Shown piece by piece: positions 7,616 to 16,353 of a DNA stretch of 33,156 nucleotides. The notes beneath the pieces are model-generated. The model had not been told where the DNA came from and did no database searches. It worked only from the letters and a program-made list of their open reading frames with translations. This DNA comes from Streptomyces aurantiacus (GTDB lineage: Bacteria; Actinomycetota; Actinomycetes; Streptomycetales; Streptomycetaceae), in assembly GCF_001418335.1 (NCBI RefSeq), contig NZ_LIPP01000112.1, positions 1-33,156 on the forward strand. Direction: 5' to 3'. A program made the position numbers and the translations under genes. The stretch's first letter is position 1; each line of letters begins with the position of its first letter.

Positions 7616-8476
7616 ATGGCACAGAACAACCGTGAACTGGCGGACTTCCTCAAACGCGCACGCAGCCAGAGTGATCCGTCACGTGCCGGACTGCCGCCCG
7701 ACGGCCGTGTCCGCCGTGTCCCCGGCCTCAGACGGGAGGAGGTCGCCCTTCTGGCGGGGGTCTCCACCGACTACTACGCCCGCCTGGAACAGGGACGGCG
7801 CATCGTCCCCTCCCCGGCCGTGGTCGAAGCCATCGGCCGGGCACTCGGCCTCGACGTGGCGGGTCAGGCACACCTCAAGGACCTCATCGGCAGCAGAACC
7901 GGACCTGCCCGGAGACGGCCCGCCGACGTACAGCGGCTGCGCCCGGGGCTGTACCAGCTCTTCGACTCGCTGGACGGGGTGCCCGCGCTCGCGCTGGGGC
8001 GCCGTACCGACGTGCTGGCCGCCAACCGGATGGCGAAGGCACTCTTCACCGACTTCGACGCCATGCCGCCGCCGCAGCGCAACTACGCGCGGTGGATGTT
8101 CCTCGCGCCCGAGACCCGCTCCCTGTTCGTCAACTGGGAGACGCAGGCCCGCGTCGCGGTGGAGAGCCTGCGCCTGGAGGTCGGCCGCAACCCCGACGAC
8201 CAGGCCACACTCTCCCTCGTCACCGAACTGCGCACCCGCAGCAGCGAGTTCGACCGGTGGTGGGAGGAACACCGGGTCTACCAGCGCACACATGGCTCAA
8301 AACGGCTCCTGCACCCCCTGGTCGGCGAGCTCACCGTCGAGTACGAGACCGTCGCCCTGCCCGGCGACCCCGACACGGCCCTCTTCCTGTACACCGCCGA
8401 AGCGGGCTCGGCCTCCAAGCAGGCGCTGGACCTCCTCGCCAGCTGGACGCTCACGTCGTCCCCCCGAGCCAACTGA
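7616..8476 (+). CDS. XRE-family transcriptional regulator with MmyB-like ligand domain
   Basis: A 286-residue DNA-binding regulator. Residues about 10-80 form an XRE helix-turn-helix with the typical Streptomyces sequence VPGLRREEVALLAGVS-DYYARLEQGR. The C-terminal part (about 105-280) matches the MmyB-like ligand-binding domain found in a large actinobacterial family, with the recurrent RNYARWMFL and REL/ELRTRS-EF--WW-EH patterns. These proteins often sit divergently beside one oxidoreductase or stress gene and regulate it, sometimes in response to fatty-acid-like ligands. Here the divergent partner is the DJ-1/PfpI gene. ATG at 7616 is chosen because the next upstream in-frame codons are promoter sequence; the ribosome binding site is weak. 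The ligand is unknown. Confidence 0.93.
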   Translation: MAQNNRELADFLKRARSQSDPSRAGLPPDGRVRRVPGLRREEVALLAGVSTDYYARLEQGRRIVPSPAVVEAIGRALGLDVAGQAHLKDLIGSRTGPARRRPADVQRLRPGLYQLFDSLDGVPALALGRRTDVLAANRMAKALFTDFDAMPPPQRNYARWMFLAPETRSLFVNWETQARVAVESLRLEVGRNPDDQATLSLVTELRTRSSEFDRWWEEHRVYQRTHGSKRLLHPLVGELTVEYETVALPGDPDTALFLYTAEAGSASKQALDLLASWTLTSSPRAN

Positions 8477-8487
8477 CTCCCCGTCCT

Positions 8488-8525
8488 GCCCGCGCGGCGG
8501 CCGGGCTCTTCGAGAGTGAGCGGGC
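8488..8525. terminator. Weak hairpin between convergent genes
   Basis: GCCCGC (8488-8493) can pair with GCGGGC (8520-8525), and an inner CTCT-TCG-AGAG stem-loop lies at 8506-8516. It occupies the 94-bp gap between the stops of the XRE and LacI genes, where a terminator would be expected. Pairing is short and there is no T-run, so this is tentative. Confidence 0.35.
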
Positions 8526-8570
8526 CGACGCCGTTCGACGTACCCCGGCCCGGCCGGGTGCGTGGCACCT

Positions 8571-9587
8571 CTACGACGATTCGCGTACCACGAGTTCGGT
8601 GGGAAGGACGACGTGCTGACGCGGCTCGTCCGGATCGCTGATCTCCTCCAGGAGGATGCGGGCGATCGTGTTGCCGATGTCCTCGACGGGCTGACGCACG
8701 CTGGTGAGCGGCGGGTTGCTGTGCCGGGCGATGATGGAGTCGTCGAACCCGACCACCGCCACCTCGCCGGGGACGCTGCGCCCGTGCTTGCGCAACTCCG
8801 CCAGCGCGCCCACCGCCATGACGTCCGAGGCGACGAACACCGCGTCGAGGTCGGGGACTTGTTCAAGGAGTGAACGCATCGCGGCCCCGCCGCCCTCCTC
8901 GGTGAAGTCGGACGAGACCACCAGGCGTTCCCCGGCTTCGTGGCCCGCCTTCTCAAGGGCCTCGCGCCACCCCTGGAGGCGGCTTCGCGCCACATCCATG
9001 TCGAGGGGACCGCTGATCGTGGCGATGGTCCGCCGGCCCCGGGCGAGCAGGTGCCTGACGGCCGCCTCGGCGCCGCCCGCGTTGTCGGAGTGCACATGGC
9101 TGAGCGACTCGTCGGGGGAGCGGCGCCCGGCGAGCACCGTGGGCAGCCCCATGTCCTCCAGCAGCCCCGGCAGCGGGTCGTGCTCGTGCACCGAGACCAG
9201 CAGGACGCCGTCGACACGCCGCTCCGCCACCGACTCGGTGAGCTGGTCCCGCTCGGCCTGGTCGCGTACCAGTACCAGCTGGAGCTGCGTGCGGGTCGTC
9301 GCGAGGGCGGTGCTGACCCCGCGGATGACCGCCGAGAAGTACGGCTCGGAGCCCAGCCTGCTCTCCGACTCGGGGATCACCAGGGCCACGGAGTTCGTCC
9401 GGCTGGTCACGAGACCCCGGGCGACCGAGTTCGGTACGTAGTTCAGCTCGGCGATGGCGGCGAGCACGGCGGCCCTGGCCTTCTCGCTGACGAGCTCCGA
9501 GCCGTTGATGACTCGTGAAACCGTGGTGCGTCCGACGCCGGCGCGCGCGGCCACGGTCTTGATGGTCGGGCGTTGCCTGCCCACCAT
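8571..9587 (-). CDS. LacI-family repressor, CebR-like
   Basis: A 338-residue LacI/GalR repressor. The N-terminal helix-turn-helix and hinge run from TIKTVAARAGVGRTTVSRVINGS to YVPNSVARGL (residues about 6-55). A periplasmic-binding-protein-like sugar-sensing domain follows to the end, with the usual HSDNAGG, DAVFVASDVMAVGAL and VVGFDDS segments. I place the start at the ATG at 9587 (MVGRQRP), which has GAGGAGG just upstream; a longer reading from 9626 would put this ribosome site inside the protein. It is divergent from an ABC sugar operon ending in a GH1 beta-glucosidase, the same arrangement as cebR/cebEFG-bglC, and overall it resembles CebR. It probably represses that operon, and perhaps itself, until a beta-glucoside such as cellobiose binds. 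The operators found here differ slightly from the published CebR box, so it may be a paralogue with another ligand. Confidence 0.93.
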   Translation of the reverse strand: MVGRQRPTIKTVAARAGVGRTTVSRVINGSELVSEKARAAVLAAIAELNYVPNSVARGLVTSRTNSVALVIPESESRLGSEPYFSAVIRGVSTALATTRTQLQLVLVRDQAERDQLTESVAERRVDGVLLVSVHEHDPLPGLLEDMGLPTVLAGRRSPDESLSHVHSDNAGGAEAAVRHLLARGRRTIATISGPLDMDVARSRLQGWREALEKAGHEAGERLVVSSDFTEEGGGAAMRSLLEQVPDLDAVFVASDVMAVGALAELRKHGRSVPGEVAVVGFDDSIIARHSNPPLTSVRQPVEDIGNTIARILLEEISDPDEPRQHVVLPTELVVRESS

Positions 9588-9693
9588 GACGCCTCCTCGC
9601 TCGCGCGCTGCCCCAACGGCTTTCACCTGCGCATTGTGCCAGACCCCTGAACGGCACCCGAAGGGGCCGAGCGCGACAGTGCGACATCTTTCG

Positions 9694-9709
9694 GAAACGA
9701 AGTGGTTTC
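9694..9709. promoter_or_regulatory. GAAAC-N6-GTTTC inverted repeat near the LacI gene promoter
   Basis: An inverted repeat with 5-bp arms lies between the divergent LacI gene and ABC operon. It overlaps a possible minus-strand -35 element (TTGAAA, 9711 to 9706) for the repressor gene and lies just upstream of the plus-strand TTGACA at 9716-9721. It could be an autoregulatory site for the repressor, or a coincidence of promoter composition. Confidence 0.3.
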
Positions 9710-9715
9710 AACTTC

Positions 9716-9745
9716 TTGACAGGAGCCTTTCGCGGCGGCCATGCT
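9716..9745 (+). promoter_or_regulatory. Promoter of the beta-glucoside ABC operon
   Basis: A consensus -35 TTGACA (9716-9721) is followed after 18 bp by CATGCT (9740-9745), an acceptable -10. The predicted transcript would start near 9752, just before the two LacI-type operators at 9759-9794, an ideal position for repression by a bound LacI protein. Confidence 0.55.
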
Positions 9746-9758
9746 CCGGGCCACCGAG

Positions 9759-9794
9759 TGGGCACGTTCCCATCGTCGTTTGGGAACGTACCCA
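9759..9794. promoter_or_regulatory. Pair of LacI-type operators (TGGG-N6-CCCA)
   Basis: Two 14-bp imperfect palindromes, TGGGCACGTTCCCA (9759-9772) and TGGGAACGTACCCA (9781-9794), are separated by 8 bp, 22 bp centre to centre, so both lie on the same helical face. Each matches the ideal TGGGAACGTTCCCA with one change. Together they also form one larger inverted repeat with 15-bp arms. The CebR box known from Streptomyces is TGGGAGCGCTCCCA, so the outer bases agree and the middle differs. The divergent LacI protein is the likely ligand. Confidence 0.8.
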
Positions 9795-9870
9795 CCGGAC
9801 GAATCGGGCCTTCGGAGCGGACCGTGGGGCTCGAACTCCGGTGCGTCAGCGCCGCCGCTAGGAGGACGAA

Positions 9871-11184
9871 ATGGGCAAGGCCCGAAGGAATGTGCGTACA
9901 CGAGCCGTGGCCGCCGTATCGGTTGTGTCGGCTCTCGGTCTGGTCGTGGGCTGCGGAGGCAGTGACAGCGGGGGGACCGGCGGGGGCAAGAAGGACGGCA
10001 AGGTCACCATCACCATGGGGCTCTTCGGCGTCATGGGCTTCAAGGAGACCGGCCTGCTCGACAAGTACATGAAGGAGCATCCGAACGTCACCATCAAGGC
10101 GGACGTCGCGGGCGACGAGCAGACCTACTACACCGCCCTGCAGACCCACCTGGCCGCCGGCAGCGGGCTGAAGGACATCCAGGGCATAGAGATCGGCCGG
10201 GCCAAGGAACTGTCCGACACGCAGAAGGACAAGTTCGTCGACCTGGCAGGGCTGGCCGGGACGGACCACTTCCTGCCGTGGAAGCAGAGCCAGGTCACCA
10301 CCTCGGACAAGAAGGTCATCGGCCTGGGGACCGACATCGGCCCCATGGCGGTCTGTTACCGCAAGGACATGTTCGAGAAGGCCGGCCTGCCCACCGACCG
10401 CGACGAGGTCGCCAAGCTGTGGGAGGGCGACTGGTCGAAGTACGTCGACGCGGGCAAGGAGTTCAAGCAGAAGTCCAAGGACGACAAGGTCGCCTTCATG
10501 GACAGCTCCAGCGGGCTGTTCAACGCCATGATCTACGGCGACGCCCAGCAGTTCTACGACAAGAAGGGTGAGTTGATCTACGCCACCAACCCTGTCGTGA
10601 AGGACGCGTGGAAGCTGGCCTCCGAGGCGGCCACGTCCGATCTGACCGCCAAGCTCCGGCAGTTCCAGCCCGGCTGGGACCCCGGCCTGGCCAACAGCAC
10701 GTTCGCCACCACCGTCTGCCCGGCCTGGATGCTCGCGCACATCAGCGAGAAGGCGGGACCGAAGAACAAGGGCAAGTGGGACGTCGCCAAGGCACCCCAG
10801 GGCGCCAACTGGGGCGGATCGTTCCTCGGCGTGATGGAGCAGAGCCCCGTCAAGAAGGAGGCGCAGGATCTCCTGGCCTGGCTCACCGCCCCTGAGCAGC
10901 AGGCCTACCTCTTCAAGGAGATCGGCAACTTCCCCTCGTCGCAGACCGCGCTGGAGATGCCCGCAGTGGTCGACGCCAAGTCGGACTACTTCAGCGGCGC
11001 GCCCATCGGGCAGATCTTCGGAGACGCGGCCAAGGAGATCCCCGACGAGCAGGTGCTCGGCCGCAAGGACGGCACCATCAAGGACATCTTCTCGCAGGGC
11101 CTGACGTTGATCGAGGCGCAGAACAAGAGCTCGAACGACGCATGGAAGACCACGAACACGCGCATCGAGAAGGCCACCGGCTGA
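9871..11184 (+). CDS. ABC transporter sugar-binding lipoprotein, CebE-like
   Basis: A 437-residue solute-binding protein of the carbohydrate uptake family 1. The N-terminus has a positively charged start, a hydrophobic stretch and the lipobox VVGC with Cys28, so the mature protein would be anchored on the outer face of the membrane. The body begins with VTITMGLFGVMGF and contains the usual ETGLLDKYMKEHPNV and DIQGIEIGRA segments, patterns shared with cellobiose-binding CebE proteins. It delivers substrate to the two permeases downstream. ATG has AGGAGG eight bases upstream. It is the first gene of an operon preceded by a TTGACA promoter and two LacI operators, and a strong hairpin after its stop may keep its mRNA more abundant than the permease mRNA. 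A cellobiose or related beta-glucoside substrate is inferred from the GH1 gene in the operon. Confidence 0.92.
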   Translation: MGKARRNVRTRAVAAVSVVSALGLVVGCGGSDSGGTGGGKKDGKVTITMGLFGVMGFKETGLLDKYMKEHPNVTIKADVAGDEQTYYTALQTHLAAGSGLKDIQGIEIGRAKELSDTQKDKFVDLAGLAGTDHFLPWKQSQVTTSDKKVIGLGTDIGPMAVCYRKDMFEKAGLPTDRDEVAKLWEGDWSKYVDAGKEFKQKSKDDKVAFMDSSSGLFNAMIYGDAQQFYDKKGELIYATNPVVKDAWKLASEAATSDLTAKLRQFQPGWDPGLANSTFATTVCPAWMLAHISEKAGPKNKGKWDVAKAPQGANWGGSFLGVMEQSPVKKEAQDLLAWLTAPEQQAYLFKEIGNFPSSQTALEMPAVVDAKSDYFSGAPIGQIFGDAAKEIPDEQVLGRKDGTIKDIFSQGLTLIEAQNKSSNDAWKTTNTRIEKATG

Positions 11185-11214
11185 CCCAGGGCTCCGTTGC
11201 CCGCCTCCGCAGCC

Positions 11215-11254
11215 GCCCGGCGTCCCACGCACGGATTCGTGTGGGCCGCCGGGC
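11215..11254 (+). other. Strong hairpin between binding-protein and permease genes
   Basis: GCCCGGC (11215-11221) pairs with GCCGGGC (11248-11254), and inside it CCCA and CACG pair with CGTG and TGGG around a GATT loop, giving about 15 pairs with small interruptions. It lies 30 nt after the lipoprotein stop, in the 110-nt gap before the permease. Such hairpins in sugar ABC operons partly terminate transcription or protect the upstream mRNA, which raises binding-protein levels. Confidence 0.65.
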
Positions 11255-11294
11255 CCCTGTCCGCCCCCGCACCCTCCAGGAAGGACGCCTTCCG

Positions 11295-12290
11295 GTGGCC
11301 ATCTCCACCTCGACACCCCCTGACGGCGCGCCCGGCACCGCTCCGTCGGACGGGTCCGGCACCGGCACGGAGCGACAGCGTCGCCGTACGCTGCTGCACC
11401 GTCTCGACGTGCGCGGCGCCCCGTACGCCTTCGTCGCCCCGTTCTTCGTCGTCTTCGCCGCCTTCAGCTTCTACCCCCTCATCTACACCTCGTGGATCTC
11501 CCTGCACCGCGTCGAACTGTCGACCCTCGACGTCATGGAGTGGGTCGGCTTCGACAACTACACGGCCCTGTGGGAGGACGACCGCTTCTGGAACGCGCTG
11601 TTCAACACGTTCACCATCGGTGTCCTGTCGACCGTGCCCCAGTTGCTGATGGCGCTCGGGCTCGCGCACCTGCTCAACTACCAGCTGCGTGGCTCCACGT
11701 TCTTCCGCGTCGCCGCCCTCACGCCGTACGCCACCTCGGTGGGCGCGGCGGCCCTCGTGTTCACGATGCTCTTCGAACGCGACTTCGGCATGATCAACTG
11801 GATGCTGAGCCTGTTCGGCGTCGACAACGTCGACTGGGAGAACAACAAGTGGGCCGCGCAGACGGCGATCTCCACGATCGTCATCTGGCGCTGGACCGGC
11901 TACAACGCCCTGCTCTACCTCGCGGCGATGCAGGCGATCCCGCGCGACCGCTACGAAGCCGCCGCCATCGACGGCGCCTCGCGGTGGCAGCAGTTCCTGA
12001 AGGTCACCGTCCCCGGCATCCGCTCCACCATCGTGTTCACCATCGTCCTGTCCACGATCGGCGCCACCCAGCTCTTCGGCGAGCCCCTGATCTTCGGCCA
12101 GGGCCCGAACGGCATCACCGGGGGAGCGGACAACCAGTACCAGACGCTGGGACTGCTGCTGTACGAGGAGGGCTGGAAGAACTACCAGATGGGCCGGGCC
12201 GCCACGGTCGCCTGGGCGATGTTCCTGCTGCTCATCGTCGTGTTCATCGTCCAACGACTCGTCGCGCGCGTCCTCGCGCGCAGGGCCTGA
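11295..12290 (+). CDS. ABC sugar transporter permease (MalF/CebF type)
   Basis: A 331-residue inner membrane permease with six predicted membrane helices after a hydrophilic N-terminus of about 45 residues. The EAA loop that contacts the ATPase is visible as YEAAAIDGASRWQQFLKVTVPGI. It forms a heterodimer channel with the next gene product and receives substrate from the upstream lipoprotein. I chose GTG at 11295 because AGGAAGGA precedes it and the upstream in-frame codons overlap the lipoprotein gene and the hairpin. No ATP-binding subunit is encoded nearby, so a shared ATPase such as MsiK is expected. Confidence 0.92.
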   Translation: MAISTSTPPDGAPGTAPSDGSGTGTERQRRRTLLHRLDVRGAPYAFVAPFFVVFAAFSFYPLIYTSWISLHRVELSTLDVMEWVGFDNYTALWEDDRFWNALFNTFTIGVLSTVPQLLMALGLAHLLNYQLRGSTFFRVAALTPYATSVGAAALVFTMLFERDFGMINWMLSLFGVDNVDWENNKWAAQTAISTIVIWRWTGYNALLYLAAMQAIPRDRYEAAAIDGASRWQQFLKVTVPGIRSTIVFTIVLSTIGATQLFGEPLIFGQGPNGITGGADNQYQTLGLLLYEEGWKNYQMGRAATVAWAMFLLLIVVFIVQRLVARVLARRA

Positions 12291-12303
12291 CCGGGAGATA
12301 TCC

Positions 12304-13245
12304 ATGACCACAGACAGCATCCCGGTCGAGACGGCGGACGCACGCCCCGGGACCGCGCAGAAGGAACGGAAGGACTCTCCGCGCGGTAAACGGAGCCGGC
12401 AGCTGTTCCGGCACCCGGGCGCCGGACGCCAGCACCACGCGGGTCCCGTCGCCTACATCCTGCTGGGGATCGCGTCGCTGTTCTCGCTCTTCCCGCTCTA
12501 CTGGACGATGGTGGCGGCGTCGAGCGACAACACGCGCGTCACCCAGTCGCCTCCGCCGTTCCTGCCGGGACCCCACCTGCTGGAGAACCTCGGCAAGGCC
12601 TGGCAGGACGCCGCGCTTGGCAAGGCCATGCTGAACAGCATGATCGTGGCCGGCGTGATCGCCCTGTCCACGGTGCTGTTCGCCACCCTCGCCGGCTTCG
12701 CGTTCGCGAAACTCCGCTTCAAGGGCCGCAACGTCCTGCTCATGCTCGTGATCGGCACGATGCTGGTGCCGCCCCAGCTCGGCGTCGTACCGCTGTTCAT
12801 GCTGATGACGGAACTGGGCTGGGGCCAGCGGCTGCCCGCCGTCATCTTCCCCACGCTCGTCAGTGCCGTCGGCGTGTTCTTCATGCGGCAGTACCTGACC
12901 GAGGCACTGCCCGACGAACTCGTCGAGGCCGGCCGGGTGGACGGTGCGCACTCCCTGCGCATCTTCTGGAGCATCGTGCTGCCGATCGCCCGGCCGCCCA
13001 TGGCCGTCCTGTTCATGATCACGTTCGTGCACGCCTGGAACGACTTCTTCTGGCCGTTCATCGTGCTCGACATGACCAATCCGACGGTGCCCGTCGCCCT
13101 CACCCAGCTGAGCGCGGGATACGTGCGCGACCAGTCACTGATCATGGCGGGCGCCCTGCTCGGCACGCTGCCCCTGCTCGCCATGTTCATCATCTTCGGC
13201 CGTCAGATCGTCGGCGGAATCATGCAGGGAGCGGTCAAGGGATGA
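12304..13245 (+). CDS. ABC sugar transporter permease (MalG/CebG type)
   Basis: A 313-residue permease with six membrane helices. Its N-terminal 50 residues are unusually hydrophilic and charged. The EAA loop reads [26 protein letters not shown], and the C-terminus ends in the typical [10 protein letters not shown]. It partners the permease encoded 13 bp upstream. ATG at 12304 follows GGGAGA. The next gene starts 92 bp later, after a short GC hairpin. Confidence 0.92.
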   Translation: MTTDSIPVETADARPGTAQKERKDSPRGKRSRQLFRHPGAGRQHHAGPVAYILLGIASLFSLFPLYWTMVAASSDNTRVTQSPPPFLPGPHLLENLGKAWQDAALGKAMLNSMIVAGVIALSTVLFATLAGFAFAKLRFKGRNVLLMLVIGTMLVPPQLGVVPLFMLMTELGWGQRLPAVIFPTLVSAVGVFFMRQYLTEALPDELVEAGRVDGAHSLRIFWSIVLPIARPPMAVLFMITFVHAWNDFFWPFIVLDMTNPTVPVALTQLSAGYVRDQSLIMAGALLGTLPLLAMFIIFGRQIVGGIMQGAVKG

Positions 13246-13274
13246 GCCGCGGACCGTCCCGCCGCAGCCGCGGC
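13246..13274 (+). other. GC hairpin between permease and beta-glucosidase genes
   Basis: GCCGCGG directly after the permease stop (13246-13252) pairs with CCGCGGC (13268-13274) around a 15-nt loop. It may lower read-through into the beta-glucosidase gene or shield the upstream mRNA end. No T-run follows. Confidence 0.4.
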
Positions 13275-13337
13275 CCGCCTGCCTGCGCCACCCCCGCTTC
13301 GTCTCTCCCGCCCCTCAGCACATCTGGAAGGACTCAC

Positions 13338-14798
13338 GTGACCACCGTTACCCGACGTGTCGCGCCCGCCCCGGAGCACACCGACGCCATCCGATTCCCG
13401 CAGGGATTCACCTGGGGCACGGCGACCGCCGCCTACCAGATCGAGGGTGCCGCCTCCGCGGACGGACGCACCCCTTCCATCTGGGACACCTACTCGCACA
13501 CGGCCGGCAGGGTGCGCAACGGCGACACCGGTGACGTGGCCACCGACCACTACCACCGCTGGCGCGAGGACGTCGCGATCATGGCCGACCTCGGCGTGAG
13601 CGCGTACCGGTTCTCGCTGTCCTGGTCGCGGGTGCAGCCGACAGGGCGCGGCCCCGCCGTCCAGAAGGGGCTCGACTTCTACCGTGCCCTGACCGACGCG
13701 CTGCTGGAGAAGGGCATCGAGCCGGTCGTCACGCTCTACCACTGGGACCTGCCGCAGGACCTGGAGGACGCGGGCGGCTGGCCGGAGCGCGTCACCACCG
13801 ACCGGTTCGCCGACTACGCGACCCTGGCGGCCCGTGCGCTGGGCGACCGGGTGAAGACCTGGACCACCCTCAACGAGCCCTGGTGCAGTGCCTTCCTCGG
13901 ATACGGCTCCGGCGTCCACGCACCCGGACGCACCGACCCGGTCGCGGCCCTGCGCGCGGCGCACCACCTCAACCTCGCCCACGGCAAGGCGGTTCAGGCG
14001 CTGCGCGCCGAACTGCCCTCCCACGCGCGGACGTCCATCACACTCAACGTCCATCACGTCCGGGCGCTGACCGAGGCCGCCGAGGACGTGGACGCGGCCC
14101 GCCGGATCGACGCGCTGGCCAACCGTGTCTTCACCGGTCCGATCCTGGAAGGCCAGTACCCGCAGGATCTCCTCCAGGACACGGCGGGGCTCAGCGACTG
14201 GTCCTTCGTCCAGGACGGTGACGTCGCCACGATCCACCAGCCGCTGGACTTCCTCGGCGTCAACTACTACACCCCCACCCTCGTCTCCGCCGCCACCGAC
14301 GAGGCGAGCCACGGCTCCGACGGCCACGGGGCGAGCGAGCACAGCCCCTGGCCCGGCGCCGACCGGGTCGCCTTCCACCGTCCCGCGGGCAGTACCACCG
14401 CGATGGGCTGGGCGGTCGACCCCAGCGGTCTGTACGACCTGCTGATGCGACTCACGGCGGACTTCCCCACGACGCCCTTGATGATCACCGAGAACGGCGC
14501 CGCGTTCGACGACTACGTCAACCCGGAGGGAGAGGTGGCCGACCCGGAACGCATCGCCTACCTCCACGGCCACCTGTCGGCCGTCCAGCGGGCGATCGTG
14601 GCCGGCGCCGACGTGCGGGGCTACTTCCTGTGGTCCCTGCTGGACAACTTCGAGTGGGGCTACGGATACAGCAAGCGGTTCGGCGCCGTCTACGTCGACT
14701 ACCCGACCGGCAGGCGCATCCCCAAGGCCAGCGCACGGTGGTACGCGGACGTGGCCCGCACCGGCGCGTTGCCGGACGGGGGTGGCGAGAACCGGTGA
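13338..14798 (+). CDS. GH1 beta-glucosidase (BglC-like)
   Basis: A 486-residue glycoside hydrolase family 1 enzyme that removes beta-linked glucose from cellobiose and other beta-glucosides by a retaining mechanism. The N-terminal signature [15 protein letters not shown], the acid/base Glu180 in TLNEPW and the nucleophile Glu385 in ITENG are all present, and length is normal. No signal peptide is seen, so it acts in the cytoplasm on imported sugar. I start it at GTG 13338, which has GGAAGGA upstream, instead of 32 codons earlier inside the permease end. It is the last gene of the LacI-controlled ABC operon. Its stop is only 10 bp from the stop of the convergent glycerol kinase gene. Some GH1 enzymes prefer other beta-glycosides, so cellobiose is only the likeliest substrate. 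Confidence 0.94.
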   Translation: MTTVTRRVAPAPEHTDAIRFPQGFTWGTATAAYQIEGAASADGRTPSIWDTYSHTAGRVRNGDTGDVATDHYHRWREDVAIMADLGVSAYRFSLSWSRVQPTGRGPAVQKGLDFYRALTDALLEKGIEPVVTLYHWDLPQDLEDAGGWPERVTTDRFADYATLAARALGDRVKTWTTLNEPWCSAFLGYGSGVHAPGRTDPVAALRAAHHLNLAHGKAVQALRAELPSHARTSITLNVHHVRALTEAAEDVDAARRIDALANRVFTGPILEGQYPQDLLQDTAGLSDWSFVQDGDVATIHQPLDFLGVNYYTPTLVSAATDEASHGSDGHGASEHSPWPGADRVAFHRPAGSTTAMGWAVDPSGLYDLLMRLTADFPTTPLMITENGAAFDDYVNPEGEVADPERIAYLHGHLSAVQRAIVAGADVRGYFLWSLLDNFEWGYGYSKRFGAVYVDYPTGRRIPKASARWYADVARTGALPDGGGENR

Positions 14799-14808
14799 CC
14801 TCGCGTGG

Positions 14809-16326
14809 TCAGGGGACGCGCACCCAGTCGAGGGTGCGCTCCACGGCCCTCTGCCACCCGGCGTAGCCTTCCGCGCGCTGGTCGTCGGACCACAGAGGCT
14901 TCCAGCGTCGCGACTCCTTCCAATGGGTGCGCAGTTCGTCGGTGTCCTGCCAGAATCCGATGGCCAGCCCCGCCGCGTAGGCGGCGCCGAGCGCGGTCGT
15001 CTCGGCGACCACGGGACGGCTCACGGGGACACCGAGGATGTCGGCCTGGATCTGCATGCAGAGGTCGTTCGCGGTGACTCCGCCGTCGACCTTCAGTACG
15101 TCGAGGTGGACCCCGGAGTCCCGTTCCATGGCCTCCACGACGTCGCGGCTCTGATAGCAGATGGCTTCCAGGGTCGCCCGTGCCAGGTGCGCGTTGTCGT
15201 TGTACCGGGCGAGACCGACGATCGCCCCGCGGGCGTCGGAGCGCCAATAGGGCGCGAACAGGCCGGAGAAGGCGGGGACGAAGTACATGCCGCCGTTGTC
15301 GTCGACGGTACGGGCGAGGTCCTCGCTCTCGGCGGCGGTCTTGATGATCTTCATCTGGTCGCGCAGCCACTGCACCGCGGAGCCGGTCACCGCGATGGAA
15401 CCCTCCAGCGCGTAGACCACCGGGGCGTCACCGAACCGGTACGCCACGGTGGTGAGCAGACCGTGCCGGGAGCGGACGAGTTCCGTGCCGGTGTTGAGCA
15501 CGAGGAAGTTGCCCGTGCCGTAGGTGTTCTTGGCCTCGCCGGGCGAGAAGCAGACCTGCCCGACGGTGGCCGCCTGCTGGTCGCCGAGTACGCCCGCGAT
15601 GGGAACGGCGCCGCGCAGCGGCCGGGAGGTGCGCGTGACGCCGTAGGCCCCCGCGTCCGACGAGGACTTGATGGCGGGCAGCATGGCCCGGGGGATGCCG
15701 AAGAAGCCCAGCAGTTCGTCGTCCCAGTCGAGGGTCTCCAGATCCATCAGCATGGTGCGGCTGGCGTTGGTCACGTCGGTGGCGTGGATGCCGCCGTCGG
15801 GGCCCCCGGTGAGGTTCCACAGGACCCACGCGTCCGTGTTGCCGAACAGGGCATGGCCCCGCTCCGCCGCCTCGCGTACGCCGTCGACGTTCTCCAGGAT
15901 CCACTGGATCTTTCCGGCCGAGAAGTACGTGGCCGGCGGCAGCCCGGCCTTGCGACGGATGACGTCACCCTGCCCCGAGCGTTCCAGGGCCGACGCGATC
16001 GCGTCGGTACGGGTGTCCTGCCACACGATCGCGTTGTAGTAGGGGCGGCCGTCGCGCGGATCCCAGACCACCGTGGTCTCGCGCTGGTTGGTGATACCGA
16101 TCGCGACCAGGTCGGTTGCCGACAGGCCCCCGTGCCGCAGCGCGTTCTGTATCACCGAGTTGGTCCGTTCCCAGATCTCCACCGGGTCGTGCTCCACCCA
16201 GCCGGAGCGCGGCAGGATCTGGGCGTGCTCCAACTGGTGCCTCGCCACCTCGTTGCCGCCGTGATCGAAGATCATGAATCGGGTGCTGGTGGTGCCCTGA
16301 TCCACCGCGCCGATGAAGTCCGCCAT
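14809..16326 (-). CDS. glpK: Glycerol kinase
   Basis: A 505-residue FGGY-family kinase that phosphorylates glycerol to sn-glycerol 3-phosphate with ATP in the cytoplasm. The N-terminal phosphate-binding motif [11 protein letters not shown], the GWVEHDP segment and the C-terminal FGGY signature ([25 protein letters not shown] region) are typical of GlpK, and the length matches. It lies 27 bp downstream of the glycerol facilitator gene and is surely cotranscribed with it. No glycerol-3-phosphate dehydrogenase or GylR-type IclR regulator is in the window, unlike the classical gyl operon, so this is probably a second, partial glycerol locus. RBS GGAAAGGCGG precedes the ATG. Confidence 0.97.
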   Translation of the reverse strand: MADFIGAVDQGTTSTRFMIFDHGGNEVARHQLEHAQILPRSGWVEHDPVEIWERTNSVIQNALRHGGLSATDLVAIGITNQRETTVVWDPRDGRPYYNAIVWQDTRTDAIASALERSGQGDVIRRKAGLPPATYFSAGKIQWILENVDGVREAAERGHALFGNTDAWVLWNLTGGPDGGIHATDVTNASRTMLMDLETLDWDDELLGFFGIPRAMLPAIKSSSDAGAYGVTRTSRPLRGAVPIAGVLGDQQAATVGQVCFSPGEAKNTYGTGNFLVLNTGTELVRSRHGLLTTVAYRFGDAPVVYALEGSIAVTGSAVQWLRDQMKIIKTAAESEDLARTVDDNGGMYFVPAFSGLFAPYWRSDARGAIVGLARYNDNAHLARATLEAICYQSRDVVEAMERDSGVHLDVLKVDGGVTANDLCMQIQADILGVPVSRPVVAETTALGAAYAAGLAIGFWQDTDELRTHWKESRRWKPLWSDDQRAEGYAGWQRAVERTLDWVRVP

Positions 16327-16353
16327 GGTGTGCCGCCTTTCCGGCCGGTGTGG

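Noticed and set aside
8953..11316. Minus-strand open frame of 787 codons
   Set aside because: It is antisense to the binding-protein gene, spans the divergent promoter and overlaps the LacI gene in another frame, so it is a shadow.
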